Source: Acidiphilium rubrum
Lineage (GTDB): Bacteria; Pseudomonadota; Alphaproteobacteria; Acetobacterales; Acetobacteraceae
NCBI RefSeq assembly: GCF_900156265.1
Contig: NZ_FTNE01000003.1
Location: 62,001-126,000 of the forward strand
Direction of reading: 5' to 3'
Length of the DNA stretch: 64,000 nt
Notes under the pieces: generated by a model
Databases searched by the model: none
What the model saw: only the letters and a program-made list of their open reading frames with translations
Told to the model about the DNA's origin: nothing
Translations under genes and position numbers: made by a program
Shown here: piece by piece, positions 29,136-39,229 of the stretch
Numbering within the stretch: position 1 is the stretch's first letter
Layout of the letters: each line of letters starts with the position of its first letter

Positions 29136-30983
29136 TCACAAAAACCCCGTCGATATCCACGGCACGGCGGCGATGATGATCAAGGTCACCACGAGGGTGG
29201 CCATGTAGGGCCAGATGCGGGTGACGGCTTCGTCGCTCGAGGTTTTGCTGATCAGGCAGGTTTGGTAGAAGCCGACGCCGAAGGGTGGCGAGAACAGGCC
29301 GATGCCCATCGCGAGGATCGAGACGATGGCGTATTGAACGACGTTGATGCCAACCTGTTGGGCGATCGGGAACAGGAGGGGGCCGAACAGGACCATGGCG
29401 GGCAGGCCTTCGAGCACGCTGCCGAGCACGATGAACAGCAGGATCGAGACGGCCATGAACCCGTATTTGCCGCCGGGGATGCCGGTCATCGCGGCGGTCA
29501 GCGCCTGGGCGAAGCCGGCCTGGGTGAGTGCCCATGCCATGGCGCTGGCGGCGCCGATGATGAGCAGGATGGCGCCGGACAGGGCGGCGGTTTCGACCAG
29601 CAGGGGGAACAGGCGTTTTAGGTCGAAGCTACGGTAGATCGTGATGCCGACGAAGACGGCGTATATGACGCCGATGGTGGCGACTTCGGTGGCGGTGGCG
29701 ATGCCGGCGAGCACGGCGTAGCGGATCAGGAAGGGCAGGATCAACGCGGGGATGGCGATGATGAACAAGCGCAGGGCCTCGCGCGGGGCGACGCTGGTGC
29801 CGCTGGGTGTTTCGCCGCGGGTACGAAAGAAGATCAGCACGATAAGGCCGAGGGCCGCGACCGCGGCGGGGAGCAGGCCGCCGGTGAACAGGGCGGCGGT
29901 GGAAACGCCGGTGACGGCGCCGACAATGATGAGAACAAGGCTGGGCGGAATGGTTTCCGACATGGCGGCGGCCGAAGCGAGCTGGGCGACGAGTTCGCCG
30001 GGCGGGATGCCGCGCCGTTTCATTTCGGGCAGCAGCACAGGGGCGACGGCGGCCTGATCGGCGGCTTTGGAGCCGGAGATGCCGGCGATGAGGTAGATGG
30101 CGCCGATCAACACATAGGACAGGCCGCCGCGCCGGTTGCCGACCAGGGCGGTGAGCAGGTTGACGAGGGCGCGGGCGATGCCGGTCATTTCCAGCAGCAG
30201 GCCGAGGACGACGAACATCGGCACGGCGAGCAGCTCGATCGAGGCCATGCCCTGGTCCATCTGGCTGATCACGATGGAGAGCGGAATCGAGGTGGTAAAA
30301 TAGATGTAGCCGATGGTGGCGATACCGAACGAGAAGGCGATGGGCACGCCGGCGAAGATGCAGATACCGACGATGACGACGAAAAAGACGATGAGGTCGC
30401 CGTTGCCGATGTCGTAGAGCAGATTTTCCGAAGCCCACAGGCCAACGCCGATGGCGATGCCGATGCCAAGGGTGATTAACAGTTCGGGCCAGGTGATACC
30501 GGCGAAGAGTTGGCGGAGGGCGACGTAGAACAGCATGAGCAGGGCCAGGATTTGCCCCGCGACTTCCCATGATCCAGGGATATGCAGGGTTGGCGTGGTG
30601 ATCGCCTGCTGCGCCGCCATGTAGTCGAGCCCGGGGATAATGAGTTCGAGCGTGAACACCGCGACGATCAGCCCGGCGAGCCGGGCGAGGAAGCGCTGGC
30701 GGGAGGGGCTGAGTTTGGCGACCAGCACGGTCATGCGCATGTGTTCGCTACGGCGCAGGGCAATCACGGCGCCGAGGCTGACGAGCCACAGGAACAGGAT
30801 TTCGGCGAGTTCGTTCGACCAGATCAGCGGCTTGTCGAGCCCGTAGCGGAACACGACGCCGACGAACAGGATGACGATTTCAATGACAACCAGGGCTGCG
30901 GCGAGCCCCTGGCTGACCCAGTCGACCGCCGTGTCCAGCCGCCCCAGAAGGGCGGCTGGCAGCGTCGTTTTTGGTGTCATCAC
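29136..30983 (-). CDS. TRAP transporter permease, DctQ-DctM fusion
   Basis: 615 residues. The first ~165 residues carry four membrane segments and the small-subunit pattern (GVVFRYGLDKPLIWSNELAEILFLW, then RRSEHMRM). From ~residue 185 the large DctM subunit follows with GVPIAFSFG, GISGSKAADQAAVAPVLLPEMKRRG and PFGVGFYQTCLI. The complex uses the sodium or proton gradient to import a dicarboxylate-like or related acid delivered by the periplasmic binding protein encoded just upstream (31002-32021). Many TRAP systems keep DctQ and DctM separate; fused forms are known. Confidence 0.92.
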   Translation of the reverse strand: MMTPKTTLPAALLGRLDTAVDWVSQGLAAALVVIEIVILFVGVVFRYGLDKPLIWSNELAEILFLWLVSLGAVIALRRSEHMRMTVLVAKLSPSRQRFLARLAGLIVAVFTLELIIPGLDYMAAQQAITTPTLHIPGSWEVAGQILALLMLFYVALRQLFAGITWPELLITLGIGIAIGVGLWASENLLYDIGNGDLIVFFVVIVGICIFAGVPIAFSFGIATIGYIYFTTSIPLSIVISQMDQGMASIELLAVPMFVVLGLLLEMTGIARALVNLLTALVGNRRGGLSYVLIGAIYLIAGISGSKAADQAAVAPVLLPEMKRRGIPPGELVAQLASAAAMSETIPPSLVLIIVGAVTGVSTAALFTGGLLPAAVAALGLIVLIFFRTRGETPSGTSVAPREALRLFIIAIPALILPFLIRYAVLAGIATATEVATIGVIYAVFVGITIYRSFDLKRLFPLLVETAALSGAILLIIGAASAMAWALTQAGFAQALTAAMTGIPGGKYGFMAVSILLFIVLGSVLEGLPAMVLFGPLLFPIAQQVGINVVQYAIVSILAMGIGLFSPPFGVGFYQTCLISKTSSDEAVTRIWPYMATLVVTLIIIAAVPWISTGFL

Positions 30984-31001
30984 GCGAACGCTGCGGCCGG
31001 C

Positions 31002-32021
31002 TCAGGCCAGCTTGCCGGTGTAGGCCTCGAGCGCGGACCACAGGCTGGGGCCGAACTTGGCCTGCCAGTCCTTGTAGAACCCGGCCTTGACCAGCGCATC
31101 CTGAAACTGGCTGGGGTCGGTGGTGTTGAACATCATGCCCTGCTTGGTCAGCTTGCCTTGCAGCGAGTTGTTCAGCGTGTTGTTGGCCATGCGCTGCTTG
31201 GGCGCCTGTTCGTTGAAGGCGGCTTCAACAATCTTGCGATCGGCGGCGGGGAGCGATTTCCAGAAGGTGGCGTTCACCAGCATCCAGTAGCCGACCCACA
31301 TGTGGTTGGTCATCGAGCAGTATTTCTGGACCTGGTAGTATTTCTGCGTCTCGATCAGGCCGAGCGGATTTTCCTGGCCATCGACCACCTTGGTCTGCAG
31401 CGCGGTGTAGAGTTCGGCGATATTGAGCGAGGTTGGCGCGGCGCCGAGATATTTGAACAGCGAGACCGAAATCGGGCTGGGCGGGACGCGGATCTTGAAG
31501 CCCTTGAGGTCTGCGGGCGTCTTGATCGGCGTCGTGCTCGTGGTGATCTGGCGGAAGCCCTCGTCCCAGATGCGGCGCATCGGGTAGACGCCGGCCTTCA
31601 TGATGTCGGCGCGAACCACATCGCCCACTTTGCCGTCGAGCGCCTTCCAGGCGGTTTCAATATTTTTGAACGCGAACCCGACGTTGTCGATCGCGGCACT
31701 CGGCACCAGGCTCGAGAGAATGTTATCACCGATGCCCATCATCTGGATCGCGCCGGAGCGCACTTCGGAGAGCATATGCGTATCATCGCCCAGTTCGTTG
31801 CTGGGGAACACCTGCACGCGGACGCGGCCCTTGGTTTCAGCGGCGATCATCTTGCCGGCTTCGGTCGCGTGGATGGCGGTGGGATGATCGATCGGCACGT
31901 CCAACCCGAGCTTGATAACATGAGGGCGCGCCGCGCGGGCCGAGCCGGGGGCCAGAGCCGCGGCACCGGCAGCGGCGCCGGCGCCGAGCAGGAATTGCTT
32001 GCGTGAAATACCGGTGGTCAT
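31002..32021 (-). CDS. TRAP transporter solute-binding protein (DctP family)
   Basis: 339 residues from the ATG at 32021, with AAAGGA upstream. A 12-residue longer frame has no such site. The signal peptide SRKQFLLGAGAAAGAAALAPG ending ARA is Tat-like, but with Arg-Lys in place of Arg-Arg. The mature domain has LKGFKIRVPPSP (the Arg that salt-bridges the substrate carboxylate), YTALQTKVVDGQENPLG and a DctP ending. It lies 18 nt before the permease gene. The substrate cannot be read from sequence. Confidence 0.9.
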   Translation of the reverse strand: MTTGISRKQFLLGAGAAAGAAALAPGSARAARPHVIKLGLDVPIDHPTAIHATEAGKMIAAETKGRVRVQVFPSNELGDDTHMLSEVRSGAIQMMGIGDNILSSLVPSAAIDNVGFAFKNIETAWKALDGKVGDVVRADIMKAGVYPMRRIWDEGFRQITTSTTPIKTPADLKGFKIRVPPSPISVSLFKYLGAAPTSLNIAELYTALQTKVVDGQENPLGLIETQKYYQVQKYCSMTNHMWVGYWMLVNATFWKSLPAADRKIVEAAFNEQAPKQRMANNTLNNSLQGKLTKQGMMFNTTDPSQFQDALVKAGFYKDWQAKFGPSLWSALEAYTGKLA

Positions 32022-32240
32022 CGGATGATTTTCCTTTCGTTTGCGCCATCGACGCATTCAATGATCGCAATGAATAAATCAGAGTTTTGCGCAGCCGTAC
32101 GCGGCCCCCGTCTATCCGGTTCACCTCACTTTGACAAACCCTGGGCGGCGTTACGGCGGTCCCTACCATGGTCGATCCGGTCTTCGGGGGTCGCGCCGGC
32201 CCGAGCCACCAGGCGTCACAATCCTGTCGCAGGAAACCGC

Positions 32241-32276
32241 TTGACAGACTCTACGCAATGTCTGCGATAGTATAGA
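32241..32276 (+). promoter_or_regulatory. putative promoter/operator upstream of miaB
   Basis: TTGACA (32241-32246) is followed by GATAGTATAGA near -10. The -10 choice is uncertain because TATAGA is too far and GCGATA at 17 nt is weak. ATGTCT-N10-AGACAT overlaps the presumed -10, an operator-like inverted repeat. The remaining dctP-miaB gap (32022-32368) shows no gene. Confidence 0.4.
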
Positions 32277-32368
32277 CATGAAATCGGGACTGGTATCATC
32301 ACCGCGCGCTTGACCGCACCGGCAACTCGGCACATCGACGGGCAGATGACACGCCCGGATGATCAGGA

Positions 32369-33742
32369 ATGACCGAAACCACCCCAACCGCCGCGACCAC
32401 CCAGAATTTGCGCACGCTCCACATCGTCACCTGGGGCTGCCAGATGAACGCCTACGATAGCCTCCGCATGGCCGATGTGTTGCGTCCCCTCGGCTACCGC
32501 GAAGTCGCGACCGACGATGCCGACATGGTCATCTTCAACACCTGCCACATCCGCGAGCGCGCCGCCGACAAGCTGTTCTCCGCCCTCGGCCGCCTCCGCG
32601 CGGTGAAAGACGCCCGCAACGGCCGCATGATGATCGCCGTCGCCGGCTGCGTCGCCCAGGCCGAAGGTGCTGAAATCCTGCGCCGCGCCCCCTATGTCGA
32701 TCTCGTGGTCGGCTCGCAGGCCTACCATAAACTCCCCGAACTGATCGCCGCGGTCGAAGCGCAACACGCCGCCGTGATCGATACCGATTTCCCCGCGGAA
32801 CAAAAATTCGACTTCCTGCCCGAAACCCAGTCGAGCCAGGGCCCGATCGCCAATCTCGCGATCCAGGAAGGTTGCGACAAATTCTGCACCTTCTGCGTCG
32901 TCCCCTACACCCGCGGCGCCGAAGCCAGCCGTCCCGTCGCCGCCATCATCGCCGAAGCCCGCCGCCTGATCGCAGGCGGTGCGCGCGAGATTGCCCTGCT
33001 CGGCCAGAACGTCAACGCCTGGCACGGCGAAGGTCCGGACGGCAAGATCTGGCCTCTCTCCCGCCTGCTCGCAACGCTGGCCGACCTGCAAGACCTCGCC
33101 CGCCTGCGCTACACCACCTCCCACCCGCGCGACATGAGCGACGACCTGATCCAGGCCCACCGCACCAACCCCAAGCTCATGCCCTTCCTGCACCTGCCCG
33201 TGCAATCCGGCGCCGATGCCATCCTCACCGCGATGAACCGCCGCCACACCGCCGACGATTTCCGCCGCATCGTCGAAAAACTCCGCAACGCCCGCCCCGA
33301 TATCGCCTTCTCGTCCGATTTCATCATCGGCTTCCCCGGCGAGACCGATGCCGATTTCGCGGCCACCATGGCCCTCGTGCGCGAGGTCGAATTCGCCCTC
33401 GCCTACAGCTTCACCTACTCCCGCCGCCCCGGCACCCCCGCCGCCGACGCGCCCAACCAAATCCCCGCCTCGCTCGCCCACGCCCGCCTGATGGAATTAC
33501 AGGAAACGCTGCGCAACCAGCAGCACGCCTTCAACCGCGCCCAGGTCGGCAAGCGGTTCGATGTCCTGTTCACCGGCCCCGGCCGCCACCCGGGCCAGAT
33601 CGCCGGCCGCTCGCCCTATCTGCAACCCGTCGTGGTCGAACACGCCAATCTCGCCCAAGGCAGCATTCATCCCGTGACAATCACATCCGCCAACCCCAAC
33701 TCCCTCATGGCCACACTCAACCAGGAGCAAATCGCAGCTTGA
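32369..33742 (+). CDS. miaB: tRNA-2-methylthio-N6-dimethylallyladenosine synthase
   Basis: 457 residues. The N-terminal UPF0004 domain ([33 protein letters not shown]) supplies the auxiliary 4Fe-4S cysteines. The radical-SAM cluster is [10 protein letters not shown]-terminal TRAM domain follows. The enzyme adds a methylthio group to i6A37 of tRNAs reading UNN codons. It is the first gene of a miaB-phoH-ybeY-corC run; its TGA overlaps the phoH TTG start. Confidence 0.96.
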   Translation: MTETTPTAATTQNLRTLHIVTWGCQMNAYDSLRMADVLRPLGYREVATDDADMVIFNTCHIRERAADKLFSALGRLRAVKDARNGRMMIAVAGCVAQAEGAEILRRAPYVDLVVGSQAYHKLPELIAAVEAQHAAVIDTDFPAEQKFDFLPETQSSQGPIANLAIQEGCDKFCTFCVVPYTRGAEASRPVAAIIAEARRLIAGGAREIALLGQNVNAWHGEGPDGKIWPLSRLLATLADLQDLARLRYTTSHPRDMSDDLIQAHRTNPKLMPFLHLPVQSGADAILTAMNRRHTADDFRRIVEKLRNARPDIAFSSDFIIGFPGETDADFAATMALVREVEFALAYSFTYSRRPGTPAADAPNQIPASLAHARLMELQETLRNQQHAFNRAQVGKRFDVLFTGPGRHPGQIAGRSPYLQPVVVEHANLAQGSIHPVTITSANPNSLMATLNQEQIAA

Positions 33743-34737
33743 GCCAGATCATTGCGCCACAGGCTTCGCTATCCCGCACTTTAACCTTCAACAACAACGG
33801 CTTGTTATCGGTTCTTGTGGGCGACCACGACCGCAACCTCGCCCGCATCGAACAGCGCCTCGGCGTCCGCGTCGCCTGCCGCGGCAACCGCGTCTCGATC
33901 TCGGGTGAACCCAGCAAGGTCGAAGCCGCCGAAATCGCCCTCTCCTCGCTCTACCAGCGCCTCGCCCGCGGCGAAGCGATCGACGCCGCCGAGGTCGATG
34001 CCGCCGCCCGCCTGGTCGACCCCGCCGCCGACCCCCGCCTGCCGCTGTCCGACCTGCCGGCCATCCGCACCCGCAAGGGCGCCGTCGGCCCGCGCAGCCC
34101 CGGCCAGACCGGCTACATCGAACTCCTCGCCAAGCATGAAATGGTCTTCGCCATCGGCCCCGCCGGCACCGGCAAGACCTATCTCGCCGTCGCGCAAGCC
34201 GTCGCCATGCTGATCTCCGGCCGGGTCGACCGCATCGTTCTCTCCCGCCCCGCGGTCGAAGCCGGCGAACGCCTCGGCTTCCTGCCCGGCGACATGAAGG
34301 AAAAAGTCGACCCCTATCTCCGCCCGCTCTACGACGCGCTGCAGGATCTCCTCCCCGGCGACCTCATGACCCGCCGCATGGCCGCCGGCGAAATCGAAAT
34401 CGCCCCCCTCGCGTTCATGCGCGGCCGCACCCTCGCCCACGCCTTCGTCATCCTCGATGAAGCCCAGAACACCACCCCCGTGCAGATGAAAATGTTCCTC
34501 ACCCGCATGGGCGAAGGCACCCGCATGGTCATCACCGGCGACCTCTCGCAGATCGACCTGCCCACCGGCGCGCGCTCGGGCCTCGCCGATGCGCTGGACA
34601 CGCTCGAAGGTGTCCCCGGCATCGGCATCGCCCGCTTCGGCGTGGGCGATGTCGTGCGCCACCCCCTGGTCGCCCGCATCGTCGAAGCCTACGACCAGCG
34701 CATGACCGCCCAGCAGGAGCGCGAACGCGGTCACTGA
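33739..34737 (+). CDS. PhoH-like ATPase
   Basis: 332 residues from TTG at 33739, overlapping the miaB stop (TTGA), with AGGAG 11 nt upstream. A much longer frame from 32872 lies out of frame within miaB and is discarded. Walker [10 protein letters not shown], Walker [13 protein letters not shown] and the sensor [12 protein letters not shown] are intact. The N-terminal ~110 residues form a KH-like region. PhoH proteins are putative RNA helicases or ATPases, often paired with YbeY in rRNA maturation. The gene overlaps ybeY (TGATG). Confidence 0.93.
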   Translation: MSQIIAPQASLSRTLTFNNNGLLSVLVGDHDRNLARIEQRLGVRVACRGNRVSISGEPSKVEAAEIALSSLYQRLARGEAIDAAEVDAAARLVDPAADPRLPLSDLPAIRTRKGAVGPRSPGQTGYIELLAKHEMVFAIGPAGTGKTYLAVAQAVAMLISGRVDRIVLSRPAVEAGERLGFLPGDMKEKVDPYLRPLYDALQDLLPGDLMTRRMAAGEIEIAPLAFMRGRTLAHAFVILDEAQNTTPVQMKMFLTRMGEGTRMVITGDLSQIDLPTGARSGLADALDTLEGVPGIGIARFGVGDVVRHPLVARIVEAYDQRMTAQQERERGH

Positions 34738-35198
34738 TGGAGCCTTCCGAACCTTACAGTAAGCCCCCCCACGCCGCTCCGCCGGCGCGGGGGGAGATCA
34801 TCGTCGCCAACCCGGCCTGGCGCCGCCACGTCAAGGCGCCCGAGCGCCTGATCGCCCGCGCCCTCACCATCGCCGGCCGTCACCCGACCATCATCCTGTC
34901 GGACGATACCACCGTCAAACGCCTCAACGCGCGCGACCGGGGTCGCAACAAGCCCACCAACGTCCTCACCTACGAAACCCCGCCCGAAATCATCCTCGCC
35001 CTCGGCATCGTCCTGCGCGAAGCCGCCGCCGCAAACCGCCGCCCCGCCCACCACCTCGCCCATCTGATCATCCACGGCGCGCTGCACCTCGCCGGCGAAG
35101 ACCACCACACCGCCGGCGAAGCCCGCCGCATGGAACGCATGGAATCCCGCCTGCTCGCCAAACTCCGGGTTCCGAACCCCTGGAAGCACCAGTCATGA
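34737..35198 (+). CDS. ybeY: endoribonuclease / rRNA maturation factor YbeY
   Basis: 153 residues. The metal-binding motif [15 protein letters not shown] near the C-terminus gives the three zinc-coordinating His. [11 protein letters not shown] corresponds to the family's TNVLSFP region. It takes part in 16S rRNA 3'-end processing and 70S quality control. Its ATG overlaps the phoH stop. corC follows after 76 nt. Confidence 0.95.
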   Translation: MEPSEPYSKPPHAAPPARGEIIVANPAWRRHVKAPERLIARALTIAGRHPTIILSDDTTVKRLNARDRGRNKPTNVLTYETPPEIILALGIVLREAAAANRRPAHHLAHLIIHGALHLAGEDHHTAGEARRMERMESRLLAKLRVPNPWKHQS

Positions 35199-35274
35199 CC
35201 GCGCGCAGGGTTGGCGTGGCGGCTGCGCGCCAAACGACCGATCATCGTCATCGGCTCCGCAGGAGACGATTTCG

Positions 35275-36141
35275 ATGAGCGGTAGCTGGTTCACCAAACT
35301 CCTCCACAAAATCCGCGACCAGCCCGATCTGCGCCAGCAGATCGGCGAACTCATGGAAGAAGCCAACGCCGAAATCGACGCCGAAGACGGCGCCGGCACC
35401 GGGCTCGATCGCCAGGAACGCGCCCTGATCGCCAATGTGCTGCGCCTGCGCGGCTTCAATGCCGACGACGTCATGATCCCCCGCGCCGACATCATCGCCA
35501 TGCGCGCCGATGTCACGCTCGATCAGTCGATCGACCAGATGCGCCGCGAAGGCCACTCCCGCATGCCCGTGTTCGGCGAACATCTCGACGACATCCTCGG
35601 CATGGTCCACGTCAAGGACGTCCTCGGCTACACCGGCAAACCCGAAGCCTTCAACCTGCGCGCCATCCTGCGCAAACCCCTGATGGTCGCCCCGCAAATC
35701 CCCGTGCTCGACCTGCTGCTGCAAATGCGCCAGCGCCGCATCCACCTCGCCCTGGTGATCGACGAATACGGCGGCGTCGACGGCCTCGTCACCATCGAAG
35801 ACCTGGTCGAAACCATCGTCGGCGACATCGATGACGAACACGACGAAATCGAAGGCCCGATGATCACCGAACGCGAAGACGGCAGCATCGACCTCAACGC
35901 CCGCCTCCCCATCGAAGACTTCATCGCCCGCTACGGCGACATCCTGACCGAAGAAGAACGCGAAACCGACCTCGACACCGTCGGCGGCCTGGTCTTCACC
36001 CTCGCCGGCCGCGTCCCCACCCGCGGCGAAATCCTCCGCCACCCCTCAGGCCTGGAATTCCTGATCCTGGACGCCGACGCCCGCCGCATCCGCCGCCTCC
36101 GCGCCCGCCAGATCGACCAGCAAACCCCAGCGACACAATGA
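35275..36141 (+). CDS. corC: CorC/HlyC-type CBS domain protein
   Basis: 288 residues. Two CBS domains (about 65-190: [20 protein letters not shown], then [28 protein letters not shown]) and the C-terminal transporter-associated domain ([20 protein letters not shown]). There is no DUF21 membrane domain, so it is a soluble CorC form linked to Mg/Co efflux and ATP binding. Family context normally continues with lnt; here a secreted hydrolase gene follows 7 nt later. Confidence 0.9.
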   Translation: MSGSWFTKLLHKIRDQPDLRQQIGELMEEANAEIDAEDGAGTGLDRQERALIANVLRLRGFNADDVMIPRADIIAMRADVTLDQSIDQMRREGHSRMPVFGEHLDDILGMVHVKDVLGYTGKPEAFNLRAILRKPLMVAPQIPVLDLLLQMRQRRIHLALVIDEYGGVDGLVTIEDLVETIVGDIDDEHDEIEGPMITEREDGSIDLNARLPIEDFIARYGDILTEEERETDLDTVGGLVFTLAGRVPTRGEILRHPSGLEFLILDADARRIRRLRARQIDQQTPATQ

Positions 36142-36148
36142 CCGCACC

Positions 36149-37126
36149 ATGCAAGTTCGCCGCGTCCTGATCGCCGCCCTCGCCCTGATCGCGGCACGCG
36201 CGCCGATCGCCCGCGCCGCCAATCCACCGCTCGCCGACGTGGCGCTCGCCGGCGGCAAAACCCTGTCCTATTTCGTCTCCCGACCGCCGAACCCCGGCCA
36301 GACCAGCGCCCTCATCGCCATCCAGGGCTACCCGCGCGATGCCAACCGCACCTTCCACGCCGCCGCCCGTGCCGCCCGCCAGGCCGGACGCTTAGCGACA
36401 ACCCTGGTCATCGCCCCCATCTTCCAGGTGCCGCCCCCCGAGGCCGCCCGGTTCTGCCATTTCCACGGCGTGCCGGGCCCCGCGCCAACCAACGCGCTCT
36501 GGCGGTGTGGCACCTGGCTCGACGGCGCGCCCGCCAGCAACACGCCGATCACCTCATTCGGCGCCATGAACGCGCTGATCGATCAAATCCACCGCCGCTA
36601 TCCGGACGTCCGCACCATAACCATCGCCGGTTTTTCAGCCGGCGCCCAGTTCACCCAGCGCTACGCCGCCTTCGCAGCCCCGCCACCCACGCCGGTGCGC
36701 GAGCGCTTTGTGATCGCCGATCCCAGCGCCTTTCTCTATTTCAACCGCTTCCGCCCGCACCCCAACCCGACCATGTGCCCCCGCTTCAATGACTGGAAAT
36801 TCGGCACCGACCATCTGCCGCCCGACCTCGGTCGCAGCGCCGTCGCCGCCCGCACTGCCTACATCGCAGCCGACATCCATTACCTCGAAGGTGCGAACGA
36901 CCAAGGCAAAGCCCGCAATACCGCCTACCGCATGCTCGAAAAAAACTGCGCCGCCGAAACTCAGGGCCGCTACCGCCTCGGCCGCGGCATCGCCTACGCC
37001 GCCTACGACCGCAAATTCCTCGCCCACGGCGGCCACAGCCTGACCATCATCCCAGGCTGCGCTCACAGCGTCACCTGCGTCTTCACCGCCAAACCCGCTG
37101 CCGCCGCCTTGTTCGGCAGACCCTGA
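36149..37126 (+). CDS. secreted alpha/beta-hydrolase-like protein
   Basis: 325 residues with an N-terminal signal (RRVLIAALALIAARAPIARA, cleavage after ARA). An alpha/beta-hydrolase nucleophile elbow is visible as GFSAGAQF, with a possible catalytic His in IPGCAHSVTC near the end. Six Cys outside the signal may form disulfides in the periplasm. I do not recognise the substrate. It may be co-transcribed with corC (7 nt gap). Confidence 0.65.
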   Translation: MQVRRVLIAALALIAARAPIARAANPPLADVALAGGKTLSYFVSRPPNPGQTSALIAIQGYPRDANRTFHAAARAARQAGRLATTLVIAPIFQVPPPEAARFCHFHGVPGPAPTNALWRCGTWLDGAPASNTPITSFGAMNALIDQIHRRYPDVRTITIAGFSAGAQFTQRYAAFAAPPPTPVRERFVIADPSAFLYFNRFRPHPNPTMCPRFNDWKFGTDHLPPDLGRSAVAARTAYIAADIHYLEGANDQGKARNTAYRMLEKNCAAETQGRYRLGRGIAYAAYDRKFLAHGGHSLTIIPGCAHSVTCVFTAKPAAAALFGRP

Positions 37127-37175
37127 ACCTCAGCCCGCCAATCGATACGGGGCATCAAAGAAATAATAACAAGTC

Positions 37176-37206
37176 AAGCACTGCTTTTTTGAAAAAAGCA
37201 AAATTA
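37176..37206 (+). repeat. short AT-rich palindromic repeat, copy 2
   Basis: AAGCAC then TGCTTTTTTGAAAAAAGCA: a shortened but perfectly palindromic member of the six-copy family (9-bp arms around one base). It lies 50 nt downstream of the hydrolase gene. Confidence 0.7.
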
Positions 37207-37601
37207 TGATGAGTATCCCTTGATACACATCAATCTGACGGCATCCCATCGGACATCGAGTTCCCCACCTTGGCAGCATCCGGCCGTGTGCCGTAACACC
37301 ATACTAACCCGCTGGATGCGGCGCCCTTCCGTACCCCCACCAAATCCCGCCCCAGGCGTCCGTTAGCCCGCTTTCAGCATGCGCCAGTCACCCGATAGTC
37401 TCCCGACTTCAAACAACCATCGCCCAGAACCGCGCACGGTCTCCAACCCCAACCCCCTGCCGCCCCAGCATGCACGTCATACCGCACATATCGGCCAACC
37501 CCCGATCAAAACCGCGCCCAACCGCCAACACTTCTCACTAACGCATAAACCCGGTATTCCCGCACCGAAACAAACCAGCGGCAGGGAGACCAGCAACTTC
37601 A
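37207..37601. other. 395-bp stretch without a convincing gene
   Basis: C- and A-rich, low-G plus strand with many short frames and no ribosome binding site that I trust. No tRNA, terminator hairpin or repeat was seen. It separates the hydrolase from the two lipoprotein genes. Confidence 0.5.
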
Positions 37602-38213
37602 ATGATAACGACCAACCAAAGAGCACAAACCACCGTCAACCTGATCGATGGACGTCCGGCCCGCGCCGTTTCGCGCAATCCTGCCCCAATTGTCCAAACG
37701 AGAACCCGGTTCCAAACCAGACTATCGCAGTTGATCGCATCCATCGCCCTCTTCGCCTTGGCCGGCTGCGCCTCCCCCTACCTGCCACCCGCAACCGGCC
37801 CCACAGCGAAATTGGATGTCGCGCTCGCCATCGGCCAAGGTAACGGATCACTGTCGTTCGATCGTTCGCCCGGCCTCCTGACCATCGATTTCGACCACAC
37901 CGCCACAATTCTGAACGGCGACGCCCACAAGCAATCACAGACAACCGTCTCGATCCCCGCCGACCAGAACGACTTCTTCATCTACCTCGGTTTTCTCCGT
38001 GGTGGCACATGTAAAATACCATTCATTCTGCCCGTGAAATCCGGCCAAACCTACTTGATCCTCGCCGGCAACGAACCCCCACGCCCCTACACCGGCAGTT
38101 TTTTCGACAGGGTCGGCGAGGCCTTCATCCGCGGCAATGGCGTCTGCTACGTCCACGCCTTCGTGCGCGGCCCGCAAGGCAATTTCCTCCCCTACAAGCT
38201 CAAACACGGTTAG
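37602..38213 (+). CDS. putative lipoprotein
   Basis: 203 residues as given from the ATG at 37602, but the lipobox LFALAGC lies at residues ~51-57. The true start may therefore be downstream, giving a shorter signal. After the Cys the protein looks like a small beta-sandwich (VSIPADQNDFFIYLGF, then PVKSGQTYLILAGNE). No family is recognised. It is followed 70 nt later by another lipoprotein. Confidence 0.6.
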   Translation: MITTNQRAQTTVNLIDGRPARAVSRNPAPIVQTRTRFQTRLSQLIASIALFALAGCASPYLPPATGPTAKLDVALAIGQGNGSLSFDRSPGLLTIDFDHTATILNGDAHKQSQTTVSIPADQNDFFIYLGFLRGGTCKIPFILPVKSGQTYLILAGNEPPRPYTGSFFDRVGEAFIRGNGVCYVHAFVRGPQGNFLPYKLKHG

Positions 38214-38282
38214 TCATTCCATACACCCACTAACCATCGGCTCTGATCGTCCCACAATTTACCCGCCGCGCGCCGATCGAAA

Positions 38283-39221
38283 ATGAAACCAACAATGATA
38301 AACAAAACCCATAACACGAAGCGCTCACCCCTCCGGCGCGCGATCCTCCTGCCCGGCGCCGCAGTATTGGCCGCTCTTGCCGGTTGCGCGCCGCACCCCG
38401 CCACCCGCACGGCAAGCCAGCCAATCACCGCCCCGCAAAACCCAACGCCGCCGGCTCAGACGCAGGCGATGGCCACCTACGCCCACGCGATCGTACGCCA
38501 ACTCCATCACGATCGCGCGTTCAACGCCATCCTCGCCCAGGTGGGTGTCAGCGCACCATTTGCCGCCCTCGTCGTCGTGACGCCGCAAGGTTACGTGCAA
38601 AAAGCCGGTGTCGCGAAGGGGGCCCTGCCACCGGCGGACAATGCCCCGGTCATCAATCATCTGATCAACGTCAATTTCGGCCCCTTCCTGCCCGGCATGC
38701 CCAATCGCCCGCTGACATTCGAATTCCCGGTCCACCCGGCGGCCGACGCGCCGAACCTGGCGGACACCGCGGCGTTCCACCAGCAAACCATCGTCGTCTA
38801 TCAACCCAATCCGGTCCTGGTCGCTCGCGTCGGCTCCGCGGTGCCCCTGGCCGCCTACATCAAACAACTCGACGCAAGCCTCGCCGCTTTGTTCGATGCC
38901 ATGCCCCCGCAGCACGGCGTCACCGCATCCCTGGTCATGGGCGTCAAACCCGGCCTCAAATCGCGCGCCTGGGTGGTAACCGGGCAGAACCACATCCCAC
39001 CAGCTCTGATCGAGCGGATCAAGGCGGTGGCCGAGGCCGTACCACCCTTAAAAATCCAGGGCGGCCCGATCGCTTTCGCGATCATCTTCAACGTCTGGGG
39101 CGGCGGCGTCCCGATCACCGATGCGAAGCACCCCGTGCCATTCCCCAAACAATGGTACCACGGCGCGCCAAAAGGCGATTTCGAAGTGCCGGATGGCGTG
39201 TTCGCCCGGATTTGGCCGTAA
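38283..39221 (+). CDS. putative lipoprotein
   Basis: 312 residues. A basic N-terminus, a hydrophobic stretch and the lipobox LAALAGC (Cys near residue 35) mark it as a lipoprotein. The linker is rich in Pro, Thr and Gln (TASQPITAPQNPTPPAQTQ). The rest contains NVNFGPFLPGMPNRP and FNVWGGGVPITDAKH. No catalytic motif is recognised. A C-rich plus strand creates a long shadow frame (38384-40195), which I reject. Confidence 0.65.
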   Translation: MKPTMINKTHNTKRSPLRRAILLPGAAVLAALAGCAPHPATRTASQPITAPQNPTPPAQTQAMATYAHAIVRQLHHDRAFNAILAQVGVSAPFAALVVVTPQGYVQKAGVAKGALPPADNAPVINHLINVNFGPFLPGMPNRPLTFEFPVHPAADAPNLADTAAFHQQTIVVYQPNPVLVARVGSAVPLAAYIKQLDASLAALFDAMPPQHGVTASLVMGVKPGLKSRAWVVTGQNHIPPALIERIKAVAEAVPPLKIQGGPIAFAIIFNVWGGGVPITDAKHPVPFPKQWYHGAPKGDFEVPDGVFARIWP

Positions 39222-39229
39222 CGCCCCCC

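Noticed and set aside
30582-32006. 474-residue plus-strand frame opposite the TRAP genes
   Set aside because: Antisense shadow of DctP and the DctQ part, which have clear family motifs.
32872-33738. N-terminal 289 residues of the long frame ending in PhoH
   Set aside because: Out-of-frame reading of miaB; composition is Arg/Pro-rich and PhoH has a coupled TTG start at 33739.
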